Positions 48,003 to 58,269 of a stretch of 64,000 nucleotides of DNA are shown piece by piece. Both the position numbers and the translations under genes were made by a program. The notes under the pieces are model-generated. The model made no database searches. It had not been told where the DNA came from and saw only the letters and a list, made by a program, of their open reading frames with translations. Source of the stretch: Chrysoperla carnea (lineage: Eukaryota; Arthropoda; Insecta; Neuroptera; Chrysopidae); assembly GCF_905475395.1 (NCBI RefSeq), contig NC_058342.1, positions 19,254,640-19,318,639 on the forward strand, read 5' to 3'. How positions within the stretch are numbered: position 1 is the stretch's first letter; every line of letters begins with the position of its first letter.

Positions 48003-48604
48003 AATAAAAATGATGAAATTTTTCAGTATTCTATTGAGCAAATTCGTTTAGTTTACGCACTTCCTATGATACTATTTTTTCTGTTAGTTATTTGATTTAT
48101 CAATAAATTATTAACGTTGAAGAATATTTGAAAGTGGAAAATGATGTGAACTTATACCGAGACATTTAATGCATTTATTGTGTTTAATGAAGTAAGTATT
48201 TGTGCAATTTAATGAGATTGATATCTCTCTCCGTACTTCTGCATCAATTATATTATTCCAACTTATAGTTATAAAGAACCACGCACTTTATTAAAAATTG
48301 CTCTCTGTAACTCTCTGGTAGATATTTACGTTCAATGTTCTAAAACACAAAATTTTGGCTTTTGGCATAAAATCATAAATTATTGTCTCCGTAAATAATA
48401 GCGTTAAAAAGAATTATATATTTTAGTAAATTTCATTTTTTACAAGTTTGCTGATTATAAAAGTTAAATTACAAATCATATCTCATTAATGACACTTCGG
48501 TTCCAGAAACTGCAAAGGATTTTTTTAATGCAAATTCGAATAGAATTTTTGGTATTCTTCTCTCTCTATTTATCTGGGACACGCTGTGAATAGTCGTACT
48601 TCAT

Positions 48605-49195
48605 AAGGCGAAAGTAATAATAAGTGTTCTTAGCTATGTTTCAAGTGCGAGATTAGTGTTACGTACCCGAAAAAACTAAAAAATTAGCGATAATCTTCAA
48701 AACTGATTTAGTTTGAAAAAGTCATGACATATAATTTTAACATATAAATAATTACTATGGAAATTAAAGGTCAAATAAATCTAGCTCCATTCATTTCGAA
48801 AAGTGAAATGGTAAAATAATTAAATAATTCAAAAAAATAATTCAAAAGAACTAAGTCAACTCAAATATTTCAATTTCGATTAAAATATTTTCAAAAATTT
48901 GTCCCAAAAAATGATAGTTCTTTAAGTATCCTTTTAATCTCTTCTGATGTCCTTGACCATCACTTTGATAACGATTTAAGAAGGAGTGTTATAAGTTTAT
49001 TGTGTTTATCTGTGCGTCTGTGTGTTTCGTAGCCCCAAAACGGCTACTTCGTACCCCCAGAGGCATCGTAGCCCCTAAACGGTCGAACGAGCCTTGATTG
49101 AGAACATTTTACAGCTAAGTTTCCAAAAATTGGTTTACAAGTTATAAATCGCATTTGTCGGGTTTTTTTTAAATTTTGTAAATTTCACTTGTTGA
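48605..49195 (+). repeat. Family G repeat, copy 5
   Basis: Plus strand: AAGTGTTCTTAGCTATGTTT, CATATAAATAATTACTATGG, CACTTTGATAACGATTTAAG, AAGGAGTGTTATAAG, GGCATCGTAGCCCCTAAACG. It lacks the MITE found at the same place in copy 3. Confidence 0.8.
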
Positions 49196-49871
49196 TATAT
49201 TACAATAAAAAATATTCTAATCATTAAAAATGTCTTTAATTATTTTAAATAGTGAATATTCACTAAAAATAGTGATTTTTCACTAACAAATAGTGATTTT
49301 GCACCATTTTAATTTTAGAGAGTGTGAATTGGAAATGAATTAATGTTAGACAGTGAACAAAAGGTGAAAATGGAGCGGGATTTTTTATACCGATTCACTC
49401 TCTGTATTTCTTCTTTGAGTGGTGTGCGTAAAAAGGCTTCATTTCAAAAGTAATTTGAAAGAATTGATTGAATCTCACACTTTTTTATTCCACTGTGTAC
49501 AAGAAAACACCTGAAATAAAGTAAACGTATGAAAATCATTACAACAGTTTTAGATTCTTTTTCAAATTTTATGACCCCAAAACTGCCTGTTATCACAAAA
49601 AGGCACGTACGATGGAACTTGAAAAGTGAGATGACACAAAGCATATAGGTAATAATAATAAATAAAAAATCAAAGAATAATAAAAAAGCCAAAAATCTCA
49701 TAATTTTGATAAGATCCCCATATGTTCAAATACGTTCCTGCACCCATCCATTCACCATTGTGTTATAGTACAACAATGTCTATGACTCTAACATACATAT
49801 ATTAAATAGCCAAAGTCATCGGAAGTGTCAAGATGTTAGTACAAGAAATACTGAGTTTCCGCGCAAAAATT
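49196..49871. other. Unassigned DNA
   Basis: Local AATAGTGA-TTTTTCACTA repeats at 49250-49300. An 85-codon minus-strand frame is not recognised. Confidence 0.4.
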
Positions 49872-50395
49872 TTAACAAGGTAATTTAGTCTGGTTAACAA
49901 GTTCAAGTTAGTGAAATATAGAAACTATGGTCATAAAATTGTTAATTGATGTCTAGAAAATTGTTCCAGAAGCATATTTCAGCACATAAAAGTTACAAAA
50001 GTTATAAACAATTAAATATAGAAAAAAAATGGTTTTTGTTTTTAAAAAATTAGTTCAATTTTAAAAAAAGATTCCTAAGTTATAAGAAATTTCCAATAAA
50101 AACTCCCCCTTCTAGAAGTCTTCATTATTTATTAGTTGAATTTAACGCTGAAAATAGGTCTTTTTCGTCCCTTTTAAAGTGTCAAAAACGAGTATCTCAT
50201 AAATTTTTTTAAGGTATTAAATATTTATTTAAAAATTTGAAACAATTATGGCGTGGTCTGAACAGTCTAAGGAATTTATAATCGTTGGAAAAACTTAAAG
50301 TTAACTTTTTAACAAGTGAGACAATTGTTTTTCCGAAAATTTTCTGAAATTTTCGTTTTAATTGTAAACTAAAAAAAAAAAAAGTTTAAATAATT
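49872..50395 (+). repeat. Family J repeat, copy 1
   Basis: Shares GTGAAATATAGA, ATGTCTAGAAAA, AAGTATTAAATATTTATTTA-like and AAAGTTAACTTTTTAACAAG blocks with 53895-54430. Confidence 0.7.
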
Positions 50396-50639
50396 GGCAT
50401 ATATATGGAGAAAACAAGATGACGTCAATAGTAGTTTAAAAATTTTTAATACTTTGTTTATTTTTGCTCACTTTAAAAATTATTTATCACGTACTCATCC
50501 TTCGTTTCGGCATTTTTCAATGAATGATGGTAACGCAAAACTAAAGTTGAAGGTCATTGAGACTCAGAGTAGTTAAGTTTGGAATTTGTGAGTTAAATAA
50601 GATTAAGTAAGTAATCAACAAAACAATATTATCACAGTT

Positions 50640-50875
50640 CTCAGTTGCAGAGGTTAATGCATATAAAATTCACTCGTTGTCTTAGTTATATAGAGGTAAT
50701 TATGACAATAAAATCGAATCTGAGATCGAATCACAGATATAGAGGTTTACTTCGTCCCACTAACAGAGGTAATTCAGTGTAAAAGTCTTGAGACCTCAAC
50801 ATGAGTTCCAGTTATGCATGTTTCTCACATATCAAGGTCCCACTTAACCAAGCTCCACTGTATTAATATTGTATA
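50640..50875 (+). mobile_element. Degenerate relative of the 29.7 kb TA-flanked MITE
   Basis: TATAGAGGTAATTATG, AGATATAGAGGTTTACTTCG, CCCACTAACAGAGGTAATTC and a final GCTCCACTGTA resemble the TATAGAGGT interior and GACTGTA end of that MITE. Left terminus not identified. Confidence 0.45.
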
Positions 50876-50930
50876 GGAGGAACTTTTACAAAAAATTTTA
50901 AACAAATATAATTTTGGTTTCATAGTAAAA

Positions 50931-51825
50931 CAAGTGAAAACAAACAATTGACTGAGTTAATTGTTGAAATGCCATGTATAGAAAGTATTGATTACTCTGT
51001 CACATTACACAATTTACTTCCTAGTAATTTTTTTTAAATGTAACCTATTTTTTTCAAGCTAAATTCTCACTCTAACTTGGTTTTTTCTTATTACATTCAA
51101 CTTCCCTTAAGTACCAATTATTTCTTATCTTACCCACAATTCGAAAATTTGTTTCCGTTTCATTAAAAATTTACCGTACCAAAAATCATTCGTTCAAATC
51201 AAATTAAGGGCTCTAGTCTACGTCACAACTGAACCACAACGTCATCAACACTCTACACACTCTCCCTTGTCACATTTTTACATGTATTTTTCCTATACCA
51301 CATTTTAAATCTAATACGATTTCTTTAATGCTGAATAACATAGGTGTTTGATACCGTATTCTCATAGCTTAACTACTTAAATACATGTCACACATATATA
51401 ACTGATATTCCCATGTAATACATACTATAACATTTACGAATAATTTGCGCTCTCACGGGTAAACAGTCATGTTTACGAAAAAATGTTTCAAACAAAAGTT
51501 GTTTATTTTTTTTTAAAGAATATCTTTGACATTTCTTTTGTTCTATCTCTAACGGTTTACCCAATTGACTTATATTGCTCATTTACGAACTTGACCTCAC
51601 TCAGTACGTTATAAAAATTTCAGCTTGATATCTCTTTTCGTTTTTGAGTTATCGTGATGATAGACGGACAAACGACAGACGACTGACAGACAGATAGACA
51701 ACCGAAAATGGACTAATTAGGTGATTTTATGAACACCTATACAAAAATTTTGTTCATAGCATCAATATTTTTAAGCGTTACAAACTTGGAACTAAACTTA
51801 ATATGATATATTTCATATACATGGA
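50931..51825 (-). repeat. Family A repeat, copy 14, split by 370 bp
   Basis: 50931-51010 is the inverted 3' end (CAAGTGAAAACAAACAATTG to CTGTCACATTACAC). 51381-51825 resumes at ATACATGTCACACATATATA and runs to the 5' end. The intervening 51011-51380 is foreign. Confidence 0.85.
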
Positions 51826-52187
51826 TACGAACTTTGACTATTTTATACCTTTTCTATTACTTTTAATCAAATTTTAAGCGATTTTCTAAAATTTTTGGGA
51901 TAAAAATCTGTATTTCTTGTACTATTGGTTGTATCTTCTTTTCATAGATACATAAACGTACTATAAATATCTAGATAGATAACTTAAAAACATTATTTTA
52001 TTTTTGTAGCTCTGATACTTTTTGTAACTGTAAATCGTGTTTTGAATATATTTAAATATTAACAGCACACATATAGTACTAAAACCAGCTCTGATGGGAA
52101 AGGTCTTTGAGAGCTAGATCCATAATTTTCTGATAAATTATTTTATTTGTGGTTCAATTATTAAAGTAATCATGTTGATGAAAATAA
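51826..52187. other. Unassigned DNA upstream of the tRNA array
   Basis: Nothing recognised. Confidence 0.4.
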
Positions 52188-52226
52188 GCTCTAGTGGTGC
52201 AATTGGTTGGCGCTCGATACTTATAG
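52188..52226 (+). pseudogene. tRNA-Ile(UAU) 5' half, 3' half lost
   Basis: GCTCTAGTGGTGCAATTGG followed by a D-arm-like stretch and ACTTATA matches the first 38 nt of the intact genes with several changes (GTGC for GCGC, TCGATA for ACGGTA). The sequence then diverges just after the anticodon. It overlaps in content with the 3' fragment at 52863 (both carry the TAT anticodon), so these are two separate broken copies, not one gene split by an insertion. Confidence 0.75.
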
Positions 52227-52862
52227 GACATTTATAATAAATAAATTTCCTTGGGCAAAATTAAAAAGGAATGGGAAATTAATAAACCAAAGACAACAAT
52301 ACTCACATCAAGAGTAACCATCCTTTTAAAATAACGAAAGGAAACAGCTGTCCATAGGACGATTAAAGCACATAACACAAAATTTCTACAAAATGAATAT
52401 TCTCTAGTCGATCTATAATCTTTTTATTCAATGAAAATAATCAGCTAGATGACCTGATGAAAGGTTCATTTTTTTACTATCGTGGCGTTGAGATATTCAA
52501 AATATTCTCGGATAGGTTGTCGAATAAAGTTGGACTTTGCTTTGCTAGCCCTGACTAATTCTTATTTTATTGAAATTTTTGGAATTTACTGCCATTTGCA
52601 GCTAGCCAAGGTAGACCCATTTTTTTTATAATCTTAAAAAAAATCTAGAAAATGCTTCATTTTGCCTGCGTCCGACTTGAATTGGCAGACAAGAAAACAA
52701 ACTTAAATAGGGAATATTCACGAAATTTAAATTTGGTTCAAATATATTTAAATACTGTTAGCGCCGCACGCCGGGTGTTACCTAATATTTGTCGTGCTAC
52801 GAAACATATTACAAATGATGTATGTATAATTTGTACTGTTATTGATAAAATAAAGATTTTAT
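52227..52862. other. Unassigned DNA between broken tRNA copies
   Basis: No tRNA sequence and no clear element ends. Open frames at 52652-52926 partly overlap the tRNA fragment and are not genes. Confidence 0.5.
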
Positions 52863-52934
52863 AATGGTTAATGGTACTTATATGACAGTATGTGAGCAAT
52901 GCCGAGGTTGTGAGTTCGAGCCTCACCTAGAGCA
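52863..52934 (+). pseudogene. tRNA-Ile(UAU) 3' part, 5' end lost
   Basis: From the anticodon stem onward this matches the intact copies, including the TAT anticodon, the intron (one change, TATGTG for TATTTG), the T arm and the acceptor 3' strand CTAGAGCA. The 5' acceptor strand and much of the D arm are replaced by unrelated AT-rich sequence, so no acceptor stem can form. It sits about one array period upstream of copy 1 and has the same downstream flank, so it is the decayed next unit of the array. Confidence 0.85.
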
Positions 52935-52940
52935 TATTTT

Positions 52941-53166
52941 TTATTTAAATAGATAAAAAAATTTCAAGTTTACAAATTTATAAAATTTAAATAAATTATT
53001 ACAAGCTCTAGTGGCGCAATTGGTTAGCGCACGGTACTTATATGACAGTATTTGAGCAATGCCGAGGCTGTGAGTTCGAGCCGCACCTAGAGCATATTTT
53101 TTATTTAAATAGATAAAAATTTTCAAAAAGTTTACAAATTTATAAAATTTAAATCAGATATTACAA
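52941..53166 (+). repeat. Spacer of tRNA array unit
   Basis: The AT-rich spacers between tRNA copies are tandemly repeated with the genes. Each reads T-rich terminator, TTTAAATAGATAAAAA, AAGTTTACAAATT, AAATTTAAAT, TTATTACAA. Small indels make the first full period 162 bp and the next two 160 bp. Apparent minus-strand open frames across this region are products of the tRNA sequence and are not genes. Confidence 0.85.
53005..53094 (+). tRNA. tRNA-Ile(UAU), intron-containing, array copy 1
   Basis: This tRNA would decode AUA isoleucine codons. The 90-nt gene has a 7-bp acceptor stem (GCTCTAG/CTAGAGC) with discriminator A, a D stem GCGC/GCGC, an anticodon stem CGGTA/TGCCG and a loop CTTATA plus A with anticodon TAT. 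A 16-nt intron (53043-53058) lies after the base 3' of the anticodon, the standard eukaryotic position, so the mature tRNA is 74 nt. The internal A box (TGGCGCAATTGG) and B box (GTTCGAGCC) are present, and a T6 run just downstream suits Pol III termination. This copy differs from its neighbours: the T-stem 3' strand is CGCAC instead of CTCAC, which makes an A-G mismatch, and the variable loop has T to C. It may therefore be less stable than the other copies. Confidence 0.88.
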
Positions 53167-53256
53167 GCTCTAGTGGCGCAATTGGTTAGCGCACGGTACT
53201 TATATGACAGTATTTGAGCAATGCCGAGGTTGTGAGTTCGAGCCTCACCTAGAGCA
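53167..53256 (+). tRNA. tRNA-Ile(UAU), intron-containing, array copy 2
   Basis: Complete cloverleaf with anticodon TAT. The 16-nt intron is at 53205-53220, and acceptor, D, anticodon and T stems (GTGAG/CTCAC) are all paired. It starts 162 bp after copy 1. The flanks are shared with the other copies: a TTACAA leader just upstream and TATTTTTTATTTAAATAG just downstream, which contains a T6 Pol III terminator. Shared flanks show that the array grew by tandem duplication of gene plus flank, not by retroposition. Confidence 0.95.
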
Positions 53257-53326
53257 TATTTTTTATTTAAATAGATAAAAATTTTCCAAGTTTACAAATT
53301 TAAAAAATTTAAAACAGTTATTACAA

Positions 53327-53416
53327 GCTCTAGTGGCGCAATTGGTTAGCGCACGGTACTTATATGACAGTATTTGAGCAATGCCGAGGTTGTGAGTTCG
53401 AGCCTCACCTAGAGCA
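53327..53416 (+). tRNA. tRNA-Ile(UAU), intron-containing, array copy 3
   Basis: Identical in the tRNA body to copy 2 by eye, with the same 16-nt intron (53365-53380) and T6 terminator. It starts exactly 160 bp after copy 2. The AT-rich spacer is nearly identical too. Copies 2 and 3 are the best candidates for the functional consensus. Confidence 0.95.
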
Positions 53417-53486
53417 TATTTTTTATTTAAATAGATAAAAATTTTCCAAGTTTACAAATTAATAAAATTTAAATCAGTTATTACAA

Positions 53487-53576
53487 GCTCTAGTGGCGCA
53501 ATTGGTTAGCGCACGGTACTTATATGACAGTATTTGAGCAATGCCGGGGTTGTGAGTTCGAGCCTCACCTAGAGCA
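53487..53576 (+). tRNA. tRNA-Ile(UAU), intron-containing, array copy 4 (last)
   Basis: Complete cloverleaf with anticodon TAT and intron at 53525-53540, exactly 160 bp after copy 3. It differs from copies 2 and 3 by one A to G change just after the anticodon stem (TGCCGGGGTT), in the variable region, so pairing is unaffected. Its 3' flank departs from the repeat unit (ACATTTTTTTAAATT), but still has a T7 terminator. The array ends here; the following sequence is unrelated. Confidence 0.93.
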
Positions 53577-53894
53577 CATTTTTTTAAATTAAAATATTAA
53601 TTTAAAAAATTTAATCATCTTTGAGACAATCACACTTCACTGAAAAAACAAGTTCAAGTTCTGAAAAAATGTTTTCTTATCAAGCAATTTTCTTGTTTCA
53701 TGAAATATTTCTTATATTTAATTTTAAAGCTTTTTATTATTCAAAGTATGGAGATCTTTAACCAAAGAAATGTTTACTTGATTATTCGCCAATTAAATAC
53801 GTTTACATGAATTAATTATTTTTTAATATGAAACTTACAGGAAATTGCCCTTATACTCTAGGAGATGTATAACAGTGACTCAAATATCGATATT

Positions 53895-54430
53895 GGGAGT
53901 GTAAAGTGAGTAGTCTAGCCAACAAGTTTAAATTGGTGAAATATAGAGATACGGGTCGTAAAAATAAGTGTGATAGCTCATTGGATTCGGAATTATGTCT
54001 AGAAAAATGCGCCTGAAGCATTTTTTAGTAGGTACATAAAAAATTGCACCATTTATAAAAAATTAAAGATGAAAAAAAAAGATATTTCATTTTTCGTCAA
54101 TATTTCATAAAATATTAATATTTATGAAATTCTCAAAAAAGTAAACCTATCGTTATTATTTATAACTTTAATTTAACGCTGAAAATAGCGTCATTTTTAC
54201 ATTGTTGTTATACTGTAAAAAGACGAATATCTCACACTAAATAACATTTTTAAGGTATTAAATATTAATTTAAAAGTTTGAAAAAAATTGTGGTGGATTG
54301 TGAACACTCTTTTTATTACCGTTGGAAATTTATCTTAAAGTTAATTTTCAACAAGTTATACAATTCTTTATTAATAAAGTTTTCCTGAATTTTCGTTTTC
54401 ATTTTAAACTAAAAAATTTTTTTATAATTG
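53895..54430 (+). repeat. Family J repeat, copy 2
   Basis: Diverged copy of 49872-50395 immediately after the tRNA array (about 320 bp gap). Confidence 0.7.
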
Positions 54431-54472
54431 GCGTAAAATTTGTTGGCTTCGTGGAGCTCTTCATATATATAG

Positions 54473-54824
54473 GGACAATAAAATCCAATCCAGCGCTTCC
54501 AGTGAAAAATTTTGGCGATAAAGGAGGCTGTTATGACTAATTTGCAATTCTTTGCATGTTCATGTAATAAAAAATGTCAAATTAAAATCATTGAAAACAC
54601 TAATTAATTAAACTTTAATGCATTGAAAATTGTGAAAATAAGAAATCAAATATTATTTTTTCAAATGTAAATTATCATTATTATTATTATCAATTATTTA
54701 TTTAAATTTGTGAGGAAATAATATTAAATTTTCTATGTAAGTCATAAATGCAATATATACAATTCTATAATTGAAGTGTCGTTACCATGGAAACGCCTCC
54801 TATAAAACTCACACACGGTGCGAA
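54473..54824 (+). repeat. Family B repeat, copy 3
   Basis: GGGACAATAAAATCCAATCC, GGAGGCTGTTATGACTAATT, to CTCACACACGGTGCGAA, with GTTACCATGGAAAC at 54781-54794. The 5' end is truncated relative to copies 1 and 2. Confidence 0.83.
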
Positions 54825-55197
54825 AATTTGAGAATTAATGTTTTAATTAAACATTGATTTTCTAATACATCAGAAGGGTTAAATTAAATCATTTTTATTC
54901 CTTAGGTAAAGTAATAACAGATGGCATGGGAGTCGAAAAATAAATAGTTCACAGTATAAAACAGTGAGCATATATCCTTCAATGTTTAATTCACAATTTA
55001 GTATTTCGGGATGAAAACCATCACTTTTTATCAGAAAGTTAAAAACTTATGGTGGGTGCTTGTTGGTGGTGTCTGCTATGCTGTTGTTGTTACTAGTTAA
55101 ACTAAAAGATGTCTTTTTTGCAATAAATGAAGACAAAATCGTTTTATTGAATTTTTAACAGTATCTATAATCTATAGTAGGGTGTTGTGGTGCTATA

Positions 55198-56778
55198 CAG
55201 TCGAAACGGGTTATAAAGACTTTGAGGGGATCGTTCAATTATTGTCCTTATATTCAATAAAGCCTTTATAATTGAGAACTAATTTAGATACACTTTTACT
55301 AAAGCAAAACAAAAATGAACTCTTTGGTTGTTTCAGCTTGTATTTTTCCAATTGAGTTTTCATTTTTTTTGAAATTTAAGAGTTTCTGAAACAGTCAAAG
55401 CGAGCTCCCAGAAACAAAACAACACAGGTCTCTAAAAAAACTTAAGTTATTTATGTTTATAACAGTTCTAGATACAAAAATAATATCCATTCCAATCTAT
55501 CAAGATAGATTTTCTTGCAAAAATCAAAACTAAAAATCGAAAATTTGATTAAGTGTAGGGGTTCGCAGGAATGATATTACCTAGGGCTAGTAGGTTATCA
55601 CAATTGCCAAACGCATTAATTTTTTTCTTAAGGTGCGGGGTCCTTTGAAATATCCACGGCAAGTACGTCGTTCTACCCATTTTTGCTAAGGTCCATTCAC
55701 TAATTACGAAAACATTTAAACGGAAGTGGGGTTTTTAAAAAACTATTCATGTGCTTAAGTAGGGGGAAGGGAGCGAGGGCTAAGCCCATTCTTACATAAG
55801 ATTTTATTAGTTGAAGTGTAATATTAGAAATAATCTATGTAATACTTCGCGAACTATAGCCTGTGCTAATGAACAAAAATGTTTAATTTACGTCAAACTG
55901 TGGGATTAGTGTAACTAATCCTTTTCTAACCACCTTTTATTATTCGGAAAAACGAGATTGAATCTTACGTAGGCAGGGGGAGGGGGTTCCAGAAATTTTA
56001 TGTATGCTTTTATGTTTTCAAAAATCGTCATAATTATGATTACGTAATAGGGAATATTCATGTATTTTTTTACATATTTTTAAGTCATTGTTTACACCAT
56101 TGTTGTTATAACATAGTAAAAAATATAAATACTGTTTAAAAATGCGTTAATAATAAAAAAATATTTAAAATAGAGAATAATTTTGAGATGTTTAAACGCA
56201 GTCTTTTGGCGCTCTCTGTTGATGGCGTATTATTATGTTCTGTCAATTGGTGACAGTTCAATATGTAAGTTACACTTTACAAAAATTAATTTACAACAAA
56301 GAATTTACACTCGTTATTATTAAGTTTTTTAATAAAAAGTCGTAGAATAATTTAACTCAATGTAATACCATACAAAATATAACTAATTAATAACATACAG
56401 TATGTCAACAAATTTGACAAGCTAACGTTATGTCCGCAAACACTATAACGTTATGTCCGTTTTAAAGTTTTAATTTCCGTTTTAGAAATGTTGAATATCT
56501 TTCACTGAATTTGCATTTTTATTAACTAATTTTAATTAATTAAAAAGATATTAATCACTAAAATAATGGTTTAGTTGAAATGTCCAGCCAATAAAGTTGC
56601 GGAAAAAAAATATTTGAACCAAATTTAAATTTCATGGATATTCCCTATTAATGAATGGCCCCTTATAGATGCTATGTTCATATATGTATTTATGTTTAGA
56701 TTAAGCTTGGATCTTTGTAACTCGTTGTAAAAACCAATTAATCGTTATAAACGATGTCGTTATATCCGACTTTGACTA
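55198..56778. mobile_element. TA-flanked pogo/Tc1-like remnant (1.58 kb)
   Basis: Left TA-CAGTCGAAACGGGTTATA and right CGTTATATCCGACTTTGACT, A, TA are imperfect inverted repeats with TA flanks. Size is near that of an autonomous element, but much of the centre is occupied by another inverted-repeat element (55690-56667) and no transposase frame survives. Confidence 0.55.
55690..56667. mobile_element. Inner element with GGNCCATTCA ends
   Basis: Left GGTCCATTCACTAATTACG and right CCCTATTAATGAATGGCCCC are inverted. The interior carries two G-rich tracts (GTAGGGGGAAGGGAGCGAGG at about 55760, GGCAGGGGGAGGGGGTTCC at about 55973). Confidence 0.55.
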
Positions 56779-57131
56779 TACGTGGTACTATATAGTTTGG
56801 TGGATGTGTGCTGTTGTGTAAGACATATAGCCCATTGATATCATCCTTTACAATGTATCTATTTTATATTGGTGCACATAAATCAAATCTTTTTGGTGGT
56901 TGTATGAATATGAGTATGGGTGTGTGTGTGTGTGTGTACAAGTGTGTATGTAGTATGCGAATCATCATCATAGTCATCGTCTTCTTGCGAACCCTTCTAT
57001 GTGTAACCTGACGTAGCTAATCTGAGCAATAAATTGCTTAAACTTTGAATATAGTCCCAAATTCAAAGTACAGGCTTTCAAAAAGCTTAAAACTGAAAAT
57101 ACGACTACTCTGCCAAAAAACGAAAAAAAAA
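56779..57131. other. Unassigned DNA with GT microsatellite
   Basis: (GT)n at 56920-56937 and neighbouring GTGTGTATGTA. The open frame across it is low-complexity. Confidence 0.5.
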
Positions 57132-57648
57132 AAGTGAAAAACAAACAATGGACTGTGTTAATTGTTGAAATACCATGTATAGATAGTATTGATTACTCAT
57201 GTAACACATATATAACTGATGTTCCCATATGATATATACTATACAATATGTGCATAATTTGCGCTTTCACGGATAAACAGTGATGTTTACGAAAAAATGT
57301 TTCAAACAGAAGTTGTTTCTTTTTTGATAAGGAACATTTAAACTTTTGTTCTATCTCTAACGCTAAAATTAAGACCCAATTGACCTATGTTGCTCATTTA
57401 CGAATTCGACCTCACTTTTTACGTCCCAAGCACGCAATTTCAGCTTGATTTCTCTTTTCGTTTTTGAGTTATCGTGATGACAGACAGACGACAGACTAAC
57501 GACAAATAGACAGACAGACAATTGGACTAATTAGGTGATATTATGAATAAATATACCAAAATTTTGTTTACAGCATCAATATTTTTAAGCGTTACAAACT
57601 TGGGACTGAACTTAGTATACCTTGGTATATTTCATGTACATGGTATAC
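57132..57648 (-). repeat. Family A repeat, copy 15
   Basis: Reverse-strand copy, AAGTGAAAAACAAACAATGG to TGTACATGGTATA. Head-to-head with copy 16, 106 bp apart. Confidence 0.85.
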
Positions 57649-57754
57649 TCATTTATTCGCTGACTAAATTGTAATTGCACTTGGAGGACCATTCTATGGA
57701 ACACTTTTTTAATTAAGAGTCGCTTTGTATGTATAGGTTAACAAATCAAACTGT

Positions 57755-58269
57755 TTTTTATATCATGTTTATATGAAATATATCATACTATACTAAGTTT
57801 AGACCCAAGTTTGTAACGCTTAAAAATATTAATGTTACCAACAAAATTTTGATACAGGTGTTATTATAATCAACTTATTAGTCCATTTTCGTCTGTCCGT
57901 CTGTCTGTCGACACGATAACTCAAAAACGAAAAGAGATATTAAGCTTAAAAAAGTGAGGTTGAGTTCGAAAATGAGCAATTTAGGTCAATAAGGTCTTAA
58001 ATGCAAAAATGTTCCTTTTAAAAAAATAAAAGAAACTTTTGTTTGAATCATTTTTTCGTAAACATTACTGTTTACCCACGAGTGCGCAAATTAGGTGCAA
58101 ATTTTTTAGGATGTATTAAGCGGGAATATCAGTTATGTGTGTGTGGCCATCTAAGAGTGGATACCTTTCTTTACTTACCTGACATCAAAAACATACGATT
58201 GCGTGATCAACACTGTCTATACATGGGATTTTAACAGTTAACTCAGTCAATTGTTTACTTTCACTTGTT
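57755..58269 (+). repeat. Family A repeat, copy 16
   Basis: Plus-strand copy, TTTTTTATATCATG to TTTCACTTG. Internal deletion removes the GGGTCCGTAGGACCC palindrome. Confidence 0.85.

Noticed and set aside
52188-52934. One tRNA gene split by a 640-bp insertion
   Set aside because: Both pieces contain the anticodon, so they come from two separate copies.
52738-53126. Minus-strand frames with RTHSLGIAQ / RLELTTSALL
   Set aside because: They are translations of the tRNA-Ile genes and flanks.
52980-53580. CRISPR-like array
   Set aside because: The 90-nt repeated units fold as tRNAs with anticodon, intron and Pol III terminators, and the spacers are themselves repeated.
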